Below are positions 24,705 to 34,089 of a DNA stretch of 64,000 bases, piece after piece; position 1 is the first letter of the stretch; every line of letters starts with the position of its first letter. Where the stretch lies: NCBI RefSeq assembly GCF_002211305.1, contig NZ_LOKW01000003.1, positions 62,001-126,000 of the forward strand, given 5' to 3'. The DNA is from Rhizobium sp. R634. Lineage in GTDB: Bacteria > Pseudomonadota > Alphaproteobacteria > Rhizobiales > Rhizobiaceae. Both the position numbers and the translations under genes were made by a program. Below the pieces are notes generated by a model. That model saw only the letters and a list, made by a program, of their open reading frames with translations. It did not search any database and had not been told where the DNA came from.

Positions 24705-26237
24705 ATGATGATCAAGCTTTCCTTCGTGCCTTCGGCGCGCTTCGCCCGGCAGCTTTCCCTCAGTGCCGTGCTTTCGGCGGGACTCGTGATGGCGGCGATG
24801 GCGCCGGCCGAAGCGGCGAAGACCACTCTCAATCTCGGCATGAGCGTCGAGCCGACCGGACTCGATCCGACGATCGCGGCACCGGTCGCGATCGGCCAGG
24901 TGACCTGGCAGAACGTGTTCGAGGGCCTCGTGAGGATCGACCAGGCCGGCAAGGTTCAGCCGCAGCTGGCGAAAAGCTGGGAGATTTCACCGGACGGGCT
25001 GACCTATACGTTCAAGCTGCAGAGCGGCGTCAGATTCCATGACGGCGAAGCCTTCGATGCCGCCGTCGCCAAATTTTCGCTCGACCGCGCTCGCGGACCG
25101 GATTCGGTCAATCCGCAGAAACGCTTCTTCGCCTCGATCGCCTCCATCGACACGCGCGACGCCGAAACGCTGGTGCTGCACCTCTCGGCGCCGACCGGCA
25201 GCCTGATTTACTGGCTCGGCTGGCCGGCCTCGGTGATGGTCGGGCCGAAGACGGCGGCTGAGGATAAGGTGACGCCGATCGGCACCGGCCCGTTCAAATT
25301 CGCGGGCTGGGCGAAGGGCGACAAGGTCGAACTCGAAAGAAATGCCGATTACTGGAACAAGGACGCGGCCGCCAAGCTCGACAAGGTGACCTTCCGCTTC
25401 ATCGCCGATCCGCAGGCGCAGGCCGCAGCCCTGAAAGCCGGCGATCTCGATGCGTTTCCGGAATTTGCGGCACCCGAGCTGATGAGTTCCTTCGACAGCG
25501 ATGCCAGGCTCGTCACCAGAATCGGCAATACCGAACTCAAGGTCGTTGCCGGCATGAACAACGCCAAGAAGCCTTTCGACGACAAGCGCGTTCGCCAGGC
25601 GCTGATGATGGCGATCGACCGCAAGACGGTGATCGACGGCGCCTGGTCCGGCCTCGGCACGCCGATCGGCAGCCACTACACGCCGAACGATCCGGGCTAT
25701 CAGGATATGACCGGCGTGCTTCCCTACAACGTCGAGAAGGCCAAGGCGCTGCTTGCCGAGGCCGGCTATCCCAACGGCTTCACCTTCACCATCAAGACGC
25801 CGCAGATGGCTTATGCGCCACGCAGTGCCGAGGTGATGCAGGCGATGCTGGCCGAGATCGGCGTGACGATGAATATCGAGCCAACGGAATTTCCGGCGAA
25901 ATGGGTCCAGGACATCATGAAGGACCGCAACTTCGACATGACCATCGTGGCCCATGCCGAGCCGCTCGACATCGATATCTACGCGCGCGATCCCTATTAC
26001 TTCAACTACAAGAACCCTGATTTCAACGCGCTGATGAAGAAAGTCCAGGAGACCACGGATCCGGCTGCGCAGAATGCGATCTACGGGCAAGCGCAGAAGA
26101 TCCTCGCCGAGGACGTGCCGGCGCTCTACCTTTTCGTCATGCCGAAGCTCGGCGTCTGGGACAGGAAGCTGAAGGGGCTGTGGGAGAACGAACCGATTCC
26201 GTCCAATGTGCTGTCTGGGGTTTCTTGGGAAGAGTAG
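24705..26237 (+). CDS. ABC transporter substrate-binding protein, dipeptide/oligopeptide type (family 5)
   Basis: This protein has about 510 residues. The double ATG at 24705/24708 with ACAGGA upstream gives a signal peptide ending AMAPAEA. Mature-sequence motifs of family 5 binding proteins are LNLGMSVEPTGLDPTIAAP, then FEGLVRID, PQLAKSWEISPDGLTYTFKL and FDDKRVRQALMMAIDR. It delivers a peptide-like solute to the inner-membrane permeases. Those permeases, 27695-29509, are now separated from it by 1.46 kb that contain an IS110-type transposase. Confidence 0.93.
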   Translation: MMIKLSFVPSARFARQLSLSAVLSAGLVMAAMAPAEAAKTTLNLGMSVEPTGLDPTIAAPVAIGQVTWQNVFEGLVRIDQAGKVQPQLAKSWEISPDGLTYTFKLQSGVRFHDGEAFDAAVAKFSLDRARGPDSVNPQKRFFASIASIDTRDAETLVLHLSAPTGSLIYWLGWPASVMVGPKTAAEDKVTPIGTGPFKFAGWAKGDKVELERNADYWNKDAAAKLDKVTFRFIADPQAQAAALKAGDLDAFPEFAAPELMSSFDSDARLVTRIGNTELKVVAGMNNAKKPFDDKRVRQALMMAIDRKTVIDGAWSGLGTPIGSHYTPNDPGYQDMTGVLPYNVEKAKALLAEAGYPNGFTFTIKTPQMAYAPRSAEVMQAMLAEIGVTMNIEPTEFPAKWVQDIMKDRNFDMTIVAHAEPLDIDIYARDPYYFNYKNPDFNALMKKVQETTDPAAQNAIYGQAQKILAEDVPALYLFVMPKLGVWDRKLKGLWENEPIPSNVLSGVSWEE

Positions 26238-26366
26238 GCATCGTTGAATGCGTGAGGCGCAGAGATGAGCGAAGGAAAGCCGCGCGGCGAACCGTTCAAT
26301 GCCGGTCACTGCCCTCTCCATCCCTTGTATCTGCACGTTAGAGATTTTGTGCGATGGAAGCGATTG

Positions 26367-26400
26367 CGCCTCTGGCCGGGTGGCCACCCGGCCAGAGGCG
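26367..26400. repeat. 34-bp perfect palindrome upstream of the transposase
   Basis: Bases 26367-26383 (CGCCTCTGGCCGGGTGG) are followed directly by their exact reverse complement (26384-26400). No loop bases separate the arms. It could be part of the non-coding RNA region of the IS, or an intergenic hairpin beside which the IS inserted. Confidence 0.75.
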
Positions 26401-26518
26401 TGACGAAGTCGCCCGCCCTCCCTCCGGTTACAACCGTGAATGAGCCTGGGATCTTCGTCATCGTCACGTACGACCGAATAGTCGCTTGGCTCCAATCGCA
26501 CGCACAAGGCAGGTTACC

Positions 26519-27457
26519 GTGAACAGAGTTATATGTGGAGTGGATGTTTCGAAGGACTGGCTGGATGCGCATATCCGCCCGTCCGGGACGTTTGAACGTT
26601 TCCGCAATGACGCCACCGGCATCGGCGCGCTGGCCGATCTTTGCCGGGCCGGGAATGTCGAGCTCGTCGTCATGGAGGCTTCCGGCGGCTATGAGCGGAC
26701 GGCCTTCCTGTTGTTGTGGGAGATGGGGATCGCCTGCGCGCTTGCCAATCCGCGCCATGTTCGCCGCTTTGCCGAGGCCATGGGCTTTCTGGAAAAGACC
26801 GACCGCATCGATGCGGCGATGATTGCCCACTACGCCGAAGCCAGGCGGCTGTCGGCCCTTCCGCCGCCGAAAGCCGCGCAGTTGCGGCTGTCGGCGCTGA
26901 TGACGCGGCTGTCCCAGGTCACGCGTGACCTGACCGTTCAAAAGCAGCGCCGCAGCGCGGCCGCCGATAGGGCGATCGTGGAAAGCCTCGACGAGGTGAT
27001 CGCGCTTTTGATGCGCCAGAGCCGTACCCTCGAAGGGGAGATCGCCTCGATGATCGACGACGATCCGCTCTGGGCCTGCCTCGGCCAGGCCTTCCGCTCG
27101 GTCAAGGGCGTGGCCGATCGCACGGTCGCCCGGCTGATGGCCGAGCTTCCCGAGATCGGCCGGATCTCCAACAAGGCGATCGCCAAGCTGGCCGGCCTGG
27201 CGCCGATTGCCAACGACAGCGGCAAGCGCAGCGGACACCGGCCGGTGCGCGGCGGACGCTCCGGACCGCGAGGCATCCTGTTCGTCGTTGCCGCCACTGC
27301 GGCCAGACACGATCCGCACCTGGCTGCTTTCAGGCAGAGGTTGCAAAGCGCCGGCAAACCGAAAATGGTCATCCGCATCGCACTCGCCCGAAAACTCCTG
27401 GTCATTCTCAATGCAAAAGCACGAGATGCGCGAAGAGAATTCGAATATGCAACTTGA
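26519..27457 (+). CDS. IS110 family transposase (DEDD)
   Basis: This is a 312-residue protein. A GTG start at 26519 with AAGGCAGG upstream is preferred over a more distant TTG. The RuvC-like N-domain carries the DEDD set: Asp9 (GVDVSKDWLD), Glu53 (VVMEASGGYE), Asp95 and Asp98 (KTDRIDA). The C-terminal Tnp domain has VKGVADRTVARLMAELPEIG, GLAPIANDSG with Ser234 as the catalytic-serine candidate, and RKLLVILNAKARD. All key residues are present and the frame is intact, so the element may be active. Confidence 0.92.
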   Translation: MNRVICGVDVSKDWLDAHIRPSGTFERFRNDATGIGALADLCRAGNVELVVMEASGGYERTAFLLLWEMGIACALANPRHVRRFAEAMGFLEKTDRIDAAMIAHYAEARRLSALPPPKAAQLRLSALMTRLSQVTRDLTVQKQRRSAAADRAIVESLDEVIALLMRQSRTLEGEIASMIDDDPLWACLGQAFRSVKGVADRTVARLMAELPEIGRISNKAIAKLAGLAPIANDSGKRSGHRPVRGGRSGPRGILFVVAATAARHDPHLAAFRQRLQSAGKPKMVIRIALARKLLVILNAKARDARREFEYAT

Positions 27458-27472
27458 CAGCCCAGATAGTCG

Positions 27473-27605
27473 CTCATTCCTGTGCTCGTCACAGGAATCC
27501 AGTGCGCCCAAGTCCTTGGGCGCGAAAGACTCTTTCGACCGGATGAGAGTCACTCACGGCGCGGACGCGCCGTGGCTGGATTCCTGTGACAAGCACAGGA
27601 ATGAG
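27473..27605. repeat. REP-like mosaic of nested hairpins
   Basis: Outer arms of 30 bases, 27473-27502 and 27576-27605, are inverted copies with one mismatch (core ATTCCTGTG...CACAGGAAT). Inside lie three further perfect hairpins: GCGCCCAAG/CTTGGGCGC (27504-27523), CGAAAG/CTTTCG (27523-27537) and GGCGCG/CGCGCC (27558-27571). Such elements are scattered between genes in rhizobia. It separates the transposase from the permease gene. Apparent reading frames across it are not genes. Confidence 0.85.
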
Positions 27606-27694
27606 GATGGGTGGGGTGGCGGTCGCATCACTTCGAAAGCTTGGCGAGGGGGCTACCACGCGGTCCCAAAAGCCAGTCCGGCAGCGTGGCTCAC

Positions 27695-28642
27695 ATGATC
27701 GCACTGCTCGCCCGCCGTCTCGCCGGTCTTCTCCTCACCCTTTTCATCGTCTCGCTGCTGATCTTCACCGTCATGGATCTCCTGCCCGGCGATCCCGCCT
27801 CGATCATGCTCGGCACCTCGGCAAGCCCGGAGACGCTGGCGGCGCTGCGGCATGATCTCGGGCTCGATCAGCCGCTCATCCTCCGTTACGGACAATGGCT
27901 GGCCGGCGTATTTTCCGGCGATCTCGGGCAGTCTTATACTTACGGCGTCCCGGTCGCGGGGCTGATCGTCGAGCGGCTGGCGGTGACGCTGCCGCTGGCG
28001 CTGATGGCGATCGTGCTTTCGGTGGCGATCGCCTTGCCGCTCGGCGCGCTGGCCGCCGCCCGGCGCGGCGGCTTCCTCGCCGTCCTCGCAACAGTCTTTT
28101 CGCAAATCAGCATCGCCGTGCCCGGCTTCTGGGTCGGTTTGCTACTCATCATCCTGTTTTCCACGACGCTCGGGCTGATGCCGGCAGGCGGCTTTCCAGG
28201 CTGGAGCGCCGGCCTTCTGCCGGCATTGCAGGCGCTTGTTATGCCGGCCGTCGCACTGGCAATGCCGCAGGCCGGCGTGTTGACGCGCGTCGCGCGCTCC
28301 GCGGTGCTGGAGACGATGCATGAGGATTTTGCCCGCACCGCAGTGGCCAAGGGGCTTTCCCGCAACGTGGTGCTGTGGCGGCATGTCGTGCCGAATGCGC
28401 TGATCCCGATCCTCACGGTGATCGGGCTGCAATTCACCTTCCTCGTCGCCGGCGCCGTGCTGGTGGAAAACGTCTTCAACCTGCCCGGCCTCGGACGGTT
28501 GGCGCTTCAGGCGCTTGCCCAACGCGATATCATCGTGATGCAGGATGTCGTGCTGCTCTTCGCGGCTCTGGTCATCGTGATGAATTTCATCGTCGATCTC
28601 TCCTATCTGGCGATCGATCCCCGGATGAGAAAGGCGGCCTGA
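27695..28642 (+). CDS. ABC transporter permease, DppB type
   Basis: This is a 315-residue inner-membrane protein with six hydrophobic segments. The start MIALLARRLAGLLLTLFIVS and the conserved PGDPASIMLG after the first helix are typical of DppB/OppB. The EAA loop reads HEDFARTAVAKGLSRNVVLW. An in-frame GTG at 27686 is an alternative start; neither has a strong ribosome binding site, which may follow from the insertion upstream. It pairs with the next gene. Confidence 0.92.
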   Translation: MIALLARRLAGLLLTLFIVSLLIFTVMDLLPGDPASIMLGTSASPETLAALRHDLGLDQPLILRYGQWLAGVFSGDLGQSYTYGVPVAGLIVERLAVTLPLALMAIVLSVAIALPLGALAAARRGGFLAVLATVFSQISIAVPGFWVGLLLIILFSTTLGLMPAGGFPGWSAGLLPALQALVMPAVALAMPQAGVLTRVARSAVLETMHEDFARTAVAKGLSRNVVLWRHVVPNALIPILTVIGLQFTFLVAGAVLVENVFNLPGLGRLALQALAQRDIIVMQDVVLLFAALVIVMNFIVDLSYLAIDPRMRKAA

Positions 28643-28645
28643 GGC

Positions 28646-29509
28646 ATGGCGCCGATCTTCTCCTCCGCTCCCCCCTCTCGCCGCCGGGTCCTGAAATTTA
28701 GCCGGCGAATGAACCTGATTTCGGGAGCCATCATCATCGGCATGCTGATCGCCGTCGCGTTGCTGTCGCTTATCTGGACGCCACTGCCGCCAGCGAAAAT
28801 GCAGATCGCGCACAAGCTCCAGCCGCCGCTTGCCTTCGGCCTGCTCGGCACGGATCAGTTGGGCCGCGACGTGCTGTCGATGCTGATGGCGGGGTGCTGG
28901 AACTCGCTCTCCATCGCCATCACCGCGGTTGCCATCGGCGGCACGCTCGGCTCGATCGCGGGAATTTCGGCAGCCGCGATCCGAGGCCCATTCGAAGCAC
29001 TGCTGATGCGGATCTGCGACGTCATCTTCGCATTGCCGCCGATCCTCTCCGCCATGATGCTCGGCGCCTTTCTCGGTCCGGGGCGGTTCACCGCGACCAC
29101 CGCGATCGCGGTTTTCATGATTCCGGTCTTTGCCCGGGTGACGCTTGCGGCCTCGCTGCAGGCCTGGAGCCGCGATTATGTCACGGCGGCGCGCGCCATC
29201 GGCAATACGCGGCTTTCCATTTCGCTGCGGCACGTGCTGCCAAACATCTTGAGCGCGATCATCGTGCATGGGGCGATCCAGCTGGGGCTCGCGATCCTGA
29301 CCGAAGCGGGTCTGAGTTTTCTCGGGCTCGGCATGGCGCCGCCGGCACCGAGCTGGGGCCGCATGCTTGCCGATGCGCAGACCTATCTGGGAGCGGCCCC
29401 TTGGCTCGCCATCCTGCCCGGCCTTGCCATCGCGCTTGCCGTCTTCGGCTTCAACATGCTCGGCGACGGGCTGCGCGATCTCCTCGATCCGCGTGAGGCC
29501 AACCGCTGA
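28646..29509 (+). CDS. ABC transporter permease, DppC type
   Basis: This is a 287-residue inner-membrane protein, three bases after the DppB-like gene. Family features are the cytoplasmic N-terminus, LLGTDQLGRDVLSMLMAG after the first helix, the EAA loop (RDYVTAARAIGNTRLSI) and the end GDGLRDLLDPRE. No DppD/DppF ATPase genes follow, and the next gene is on the other strand. The ATP-binding subunits must be supplied from elsewhere or have been lost. Confidence 0.92.
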   Translation: MAPIFSSAPPSRRRVLKFSRRMNLISGAIIIGMLIAVALLSLIWTPLPPAKMQIAHKLQPPLAFGLLGTDQLGRDVLSMLMAGCWNSLSIAITAVAIGGTLGSIAGISAAAIRGPFEALLMRICDVIFALPPILSAMMLGAFLGPGRFTATTAIAVFMIPVFARVTLAASLQAWSRDYVTAARAIGNTRLSISLRHVLPNILSAIIVHGAIQLGLAILTEAGLSFLGLGMAPPAPSWGRMLADAQTYLGAAPWLAILPGLAIALAVFGFNMLGDGLRDLLDPREANR

Positions 29510-30367
29510 TCAGGCGATCGGGCGGCGATAGCCGGTCGGCTGCTCGTAGAGCGAGCCGATGCGCCTGACGGCGGCCTCGAAATTCTCGCGCGCCACCGTC
29601 ATGCTGTAGCCGTTGGCGTGGATGATCGTTTCCCGATCCTCGAACACGGCGACATGGCCCTTCCAGAACACAAGATCGCCGCGGCGGATTTCGGAGCGAT
29701 CGATCGGCTCGCCGAGGCCTGCCGCCTGCATGTCGGTATCGCGCGGCGCAGGTCTGCCCGTCATCAGCATCGCAAGCTGGACGAGGCCGGAGCAATCGAT
29801 GCCGAGGCCGGACCGTCCGCCCCAGAGATAGGGTGTTTCGAGAAAACGGGCGACGATATCGACATAGTCAGATCCGTCGAGCGCGCCGATCGGCTGGACA
29901 TGCCGGGAAAAGAGCGCCGTTCCATTCTCCAGCACGACATAGTGATTGCCGCGCGCCTCCGCCTCGCCTGCCGCATGAATGCGGCTTCCCATCGAAAGAA
30001 CGGCCTGATGAGGTTTACGCAGTTCCGGTTCCGGATAGACGAAACTGCGCTGCACGGTGACGATATGGGTCGGCGCCGGCTTGCCTTCTAAGAGCGCCTC
30101 TGCCGGGAGATAGCCGACGTAACCGTCGGAAGCCGCTTTCACCCAGCACCAGCCGCCGGCGCGATCGAAAACGGTCACCTCTTCGCCCAGCAGCAGTTCC
30201 GTATCGATGCCGCGCGAAAGATCCGGTGCAGGCCGCAAGGCCACGACGGGAACGGCGACCCGCGCCGGGACGCCTTCCACGAAGCGCGATGCCTCGACCT
30301 TGCCTTCGAGCCCCGCTTCCGCGAGATCCGGCCGATAGGCATGCAGGCGGCGGTCGAGTATCGTCAT
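29510..30367 (-). CDS. NlpC/P60 family cysteine peptidase with SH3-like domains
   Basis: This is a 285-residue protein with no signal peptide. Two SH3b-like units (residues about 38-95 and 105-160) precede the NlpC/P60 domain, whose catalytic residues are visible: Cys192 (GIDCSGLVQ), His238 (WKGHVAVF) and His250 (IIHANG). Family members cleave bonds in peptidoglycan peptides, here probably muropeptides in the cytoplasm as in the dipeptidyl-peptidase VI group. It follows the MarR gene by ten bases and lies near an M17 aminopeptidase gene on the same strand, which supports a peptide-recycling role. Confidence 0.9.
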   Translation of the reverse strand: MTILDRRLHAYRPDLAEAGLEGKVEASRFVEGVPARVAVPVVALRPAPDLSRGIDTELLLGEEVTVFDRAGGWCWVKAASDGYVGYLPAEALLEGKPAPTHIVTVQRSFVYPEPELRKPHQAVLSMGSRIHAAGEAEARGNHYVVLENGTALFSRHVQPIGALDGSDYVDIVARFLETPYLWGGRSGLGIDCSGLVQLAMLMTGRPAPRDTDMQAAGLGEPIDRSEIRRGDLVFWKGHVAVFEDRETIIHANGYSMTVARENFEAAVRRIGSLYEQPTGYRRPIA

Positions 30368-30377
30368 TGGTGTCCTT

Positions 30378-30728
30378 TCAGATCGGCAGCCTGCGACCCT
30401 GATCGCGGACGAGATCGCCGAGCTTTTCCAGATAAAGCGCGCCGCCGACGGTGCGCTTGATGATCACGTTGCGCCGGTCGGCATCGTCGCGCACGCGATC
30501 GACCAGGCCCATCTCGCCCATCGTATCGAGTGCGCGGGTAATGACCGGCTTGGTGACACCGAGCGTGGCGGCAAGCCCGCGTACCGTGTGCGGCGGCGGC
30601 ACCAGATAAATATGCAGCAGGATCGCCATCTGGCGCAACGTCAAATCGCGGTCATCGTGGCGCACCTGATCGAGCGCCACGCCATGCCAGAGCCCCAGGG
30701 CCTGCGAGGCGGTCAGTTCGATCGGCAC
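30378..30728 (-). CDS. MarR family transcriptional regulator
   Basis: This is a 116-residue winged-helix protein. The DNA-binding part reads LTLRQMAILLHI, then HTVRGLAATLGVTKPVITRA and LDTMGEMGLVDRVRDDADRR, where the wing DxRR is typical. It is somewhat short for MarR; the dimerisation helices at the ends are abbreviated. It shares a transcript with the NlpC/P60 gene and may regulate it. Confidence 0.85.
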   Translation of the reverse strand: MPIELTASQALGLWHGVALDQVRHDDRDLTLRQMAILLHIYLVPPPHTVRGLAATLGVTKPVITRALDTMGEMGLVDRVRDDADRRNVIIKRTVGGALYLEKLGDLVRDQGRRLPI

Positions 30729-30789
30729 GGCCCCTCCGGAAAATCGTTACGCTAGCGTTCCATTTTCCAGCAGTTGTCATAAACATGCA

Positions 30790-30814
30790 AGGGGCGGCAG
30801 AAACTGCCGCCCCT
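30790..30814 (-). terminator. Possible terminator after the M17 aminopeptidase gene
   Basis: AGGGGCGGCAG-AAA-CTGCCGCCCCT is an 11-bp perfect stem. Read on the minus strand it is followed by TGCATGTTTATG, a moderate T-rich tail. It lies between the M17 gene and the MarR gene and would end the M17 transcript. Confidence 0.5.
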
Positions 30815-30898
30815 CAGGGTGAATAAAATTTTAACGATCGGCCTGAAGCGCACCGCGATCTCTCAGATTCGCTCCTGGCGCTTCAGGTCCTTTTCTTT

Positions 30899-30945
30899 GA
30901 GCGTGTCATTGCCGCAAAACCGCTGCACACTTTTGCGCGACATGC

Positions 30946-30947
<2 letters not shown>
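30899..30947. repeat. RIME-like palindromic repeat, diverged short copy
   Basis: GAGCGTGTC...GCAAAA (30899-30917) pairs imperfectly with TTTTGCGCGACATGCTC (30931-30947), around CCGCTGCACAC. It resembles the second stem-loop of the copies at 16461 and 50893 in size, loop and GAGCATG ends. The last bases contribute to the stop codon of the M17 gene. Confidence 0.6.
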
Positions 30948-32337
<1,390 letters not shown>

Positions 32338-32376
32338 GATTGTCCTTCGGCGGTCGTCAGGAATCACTCCTTAACG

Positions 32377-32396
32377 GTCTGTTAGGGTTAACAGAC
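32377..32396. promoter_or_regulatory. Dyad between M17 gene and tadD
   Basis: GTCTGTTA-GGGT-TAACAGAC is a perfect 8-bp inverted repeat between two divergent genes. It is framed by a second, outer inverted pair (CACTCC about 32365 and GGAGTG about 32404). It may be an operator or the binding site of a regulator shared by both genes. Confidence 0.45.
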
Positions 32397-32480
32397 TATT
32401 GCTGGAGTGAAGATTGCGTCAAACCTTTCCCTGTTCCGCGTTCGAGGTCAGGCGCCGATTTTGGAATCCGGGAACGCGTC

Positions 32481-33317
32481 ATGCCTGCCTCGCTCACCAC
32501 CACATTCACCAATCGTATCCTGCAGTGTGCCGCGGCATCGCTGGTCGTCCTGGCGCTTGCCGGCTGCTCGACCACCAAGGACCGGATGACGACGGGTTCG
32601 GTGCCGAAGATCACAAAGCCGGTCGAAGAGATGGACGCGACCGAGCTGCGCTCGGCGACGGACCGGATCGGCCAGGCCTATGAGAAGAACCCGCGCGATC
32701 CGGTCAACGGCGTCAACTATGCCAATCTCTTACGTATGAACGGGCGCGATGCCCAGGCGCTCGCCGTCATGCAGCAGGTGGCGATCGCCAATCCCGGCGA
32801 CCGCAACGTGCTGGCCGCCTACGGCAAGGCGCAGGCCGCCGCCGGCCAGTTCGAGCAGGCGCTCAACACGATCGGCCGCGCCCAGACGCCCGACCGCCCG
32901 GACTGGCGGCTGATCTCGGCCGAAGGCGCGATCCTCGACCAGATGGGCAAGGCAACGGACGCCAGGAAACGCTACCGCGACGCGCTCGACATCCAGCCGA
33001 ACGAACCTTCGATTCTTTCCAATCTCGGCATGTCCTATGTGCTGACCGGCGACCTGCGCACGGCCGAAACCTATCTGCGGTCCGCCGCCAGCCAGCCGAC
33101 AGCCGACAGCCGCGTCAGGCAGAACCTCGCCCTCGTCGTCGGCCTGCAGGGACGCTTCCCTGAGGCCGAGCAGATCGCGCGGCGCGAACTTTCGCCGCAG
33201 CAGGCCGATGCCAATGTCGCCTATCTCAGAAGCATGCTCTCGCAGCAAAACTCCTGGCAGAATCTCGCCGCCAAGGACAAAACTCCGGGCGCGGCGGATG
33301 GCGGCAATACCAACTAA
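32481..33317 (+). CDS. tadD: TadD-like TPR lipoprotein
   Basis: This is a 278-residue protein. The start at 32481 gives a lipoprotein signal with lipobox LALAGC. The rest consists of tetratricopeptide-type helix pairs (NYANLLRMNGRDAQALAVMQ, NVLAAYGKAQAAAGQFEQAL, PSILSNLGMSYVLTGDLRTA) as in TadD, the pilotin-like lipoprotein needed for Tad pilus assembly. It lies at the end of the pilus locus but on the opposite strand to tadC. Confidence 0.85.
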   Translation: MPASLTTTFTNRILQCAAASLVVLALAGCSTTKDRMTTGSVPKITKPVEEMDATELRSATDRIGQAYEKNPRDPVNGVNYANLLRMNGRDAQALAVMQQVAIANPGDRNVLAAYGKAQAAAGQFEQALNTIGRAQTPDRPDWRLISAEGAILDQMGKATDARKRYRDALDIQPNEPSILSNLGMSYVLTGDLRTAETYLRSAASQPTADSRVRQNLALVVGLQGRFPEAEQIARRELSPQQADANVAYLRSMLSQQNSWQNLAAKDKTPGAADGGNTN

Positions 33318-33324
33318 ACAATGT

Positions 33325-33957
33325 TTAGCGGACGCTGAGGCCTGAAAGAATGAGACGCAGGCCAAGGCCGCCCATCACGGCGCCGGCGGCCCGGTCGATC
33401 CAGCCCTTGGCCGCCAGATAGAGCCGCCGCGGGTGGCGGGCCGAAAAAGCGAGCGCCACGATCGAATACCACCCCGCCTCCACCGCAAAGACGCCGAGCG
33501 GCAGCGCGACGACCAGATCGAGCGGCACGTCCCTCGGCAGCAGTGCCGCAAAAAGGCTGGCATAGACGATGATGGTCTTCGGGTTGCTGAGCTGCGTCAG
33601 CAATGCGGTCGTGAAGCTGCGCAGAGGGGCGCGGCGGCCATTGACGGCGTCGGAAACCTCCAGCGGTTCGCCCGCACCCTTCCAGATATTGACCGCGATA
33701 TAGACAAGATAGGCGCCGCCCGCGACCTTGAGCAGCACATAGAGCCATTCGAACTGCGACAGCAGCGCCGTCAGACCGGCGAGCGCCAGCGCGGCAAAAA
33801 CGACGCCGCCGGCGCCCATGCCCAATGCGGCCGCAAGCCCATCCAGCCTTGAACGGGAGATGGCAATCCGGGAGACGACGACAAAGCTTGGGCCGGGGCT
33901 CATCGCGCCGACGACCAAGGCTGCCATGATGCTGATGAAAATACCTGCGGAAGACAT
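33325..33957 (-). CDS. LysE family amino-acid/metabolite exporter
   Basis: This is a 210-residue inner-membrane protein with about six helices. The family start is clear (ALVVGAMSPGPSFVVVSRIA with the PGP motif), followed by GMGAGGVVFAALALAG and TQLSNPKTIIVYASLF. Such proteins export amino acids or related compounds; the substrate is unknown. It sits between tadC and tadD, ends seven bases from the convergent tadD, and has no evident role in pilus assembly. Confidence 0.9.
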   Translation of the reverse strand: MSSAGIFISIMAALVVGAMSPGPSFVVVSRIAISRSRLDGLAAALGMGAGGVVFAALALAGLTALLSQFEWLYVLLKVAGGAYLVYIAVNIWKGAGEPLEVSDAVNGRRAPLRSFTTALLTQLSNPKTIIVYASLFAALLPRDVPLDLVVALPLGVFAVEAGWYSIVALAFSARHPRRLYLAAKGWIDRAAGAVMGGLGLRLILSGLSVR

Positions 33958-34089
33958 CGAAACCTCTCTTTCGAGACCGGAGGAAGCCGGGCGCCGACAT
34001 ACATTCCCTGTTTATCAGCTATGCCGGCGCCGGTCACGCAGTCTGGGTCTTCGATATCGCGGTGCCCGCTTGCGGCGCCGGAACAACCG

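Larger units (their letters stand above)
26340..27472 (+). mobile_element. IS110-family insertion sequence (approximate limits)
   Basis: A single transposase gene lies between two genes that would normally be adjacent (binding protein and permease). IS110 elements lack usual terminal inverted repeats and target duplications, so the exact ends cannot be read. The left limit is placed before a 34-bp palindrome at 26367-26400, the right limit where a REP-like repeat begins. The roughly 180 bases upstream of the transposase are where IS110-group elements encode their guide (bridge) RNA; no such RNA was folded here. Confidence 0.6.

Noticed and set aside
24987..26507. Open frame of about 500 codons on the minus strand opposite the binding-protein gene
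   Set aside because: Shadow of the family 5 binding-protein gene; His- and Arg-rich, no domain.
26265..26522. Possible 85-codon gene between the binding-protein gene and the transposase
   Set aside because: It runs through a 34-bp palindrome and the presumed non-coding IS end; composition is not protein-like.
27489..27704. Small minus-strand frame over the REP-like element
   Set aside because: The peptide is a translation of the repeat and would recur wherever the repeat does; not a gene.
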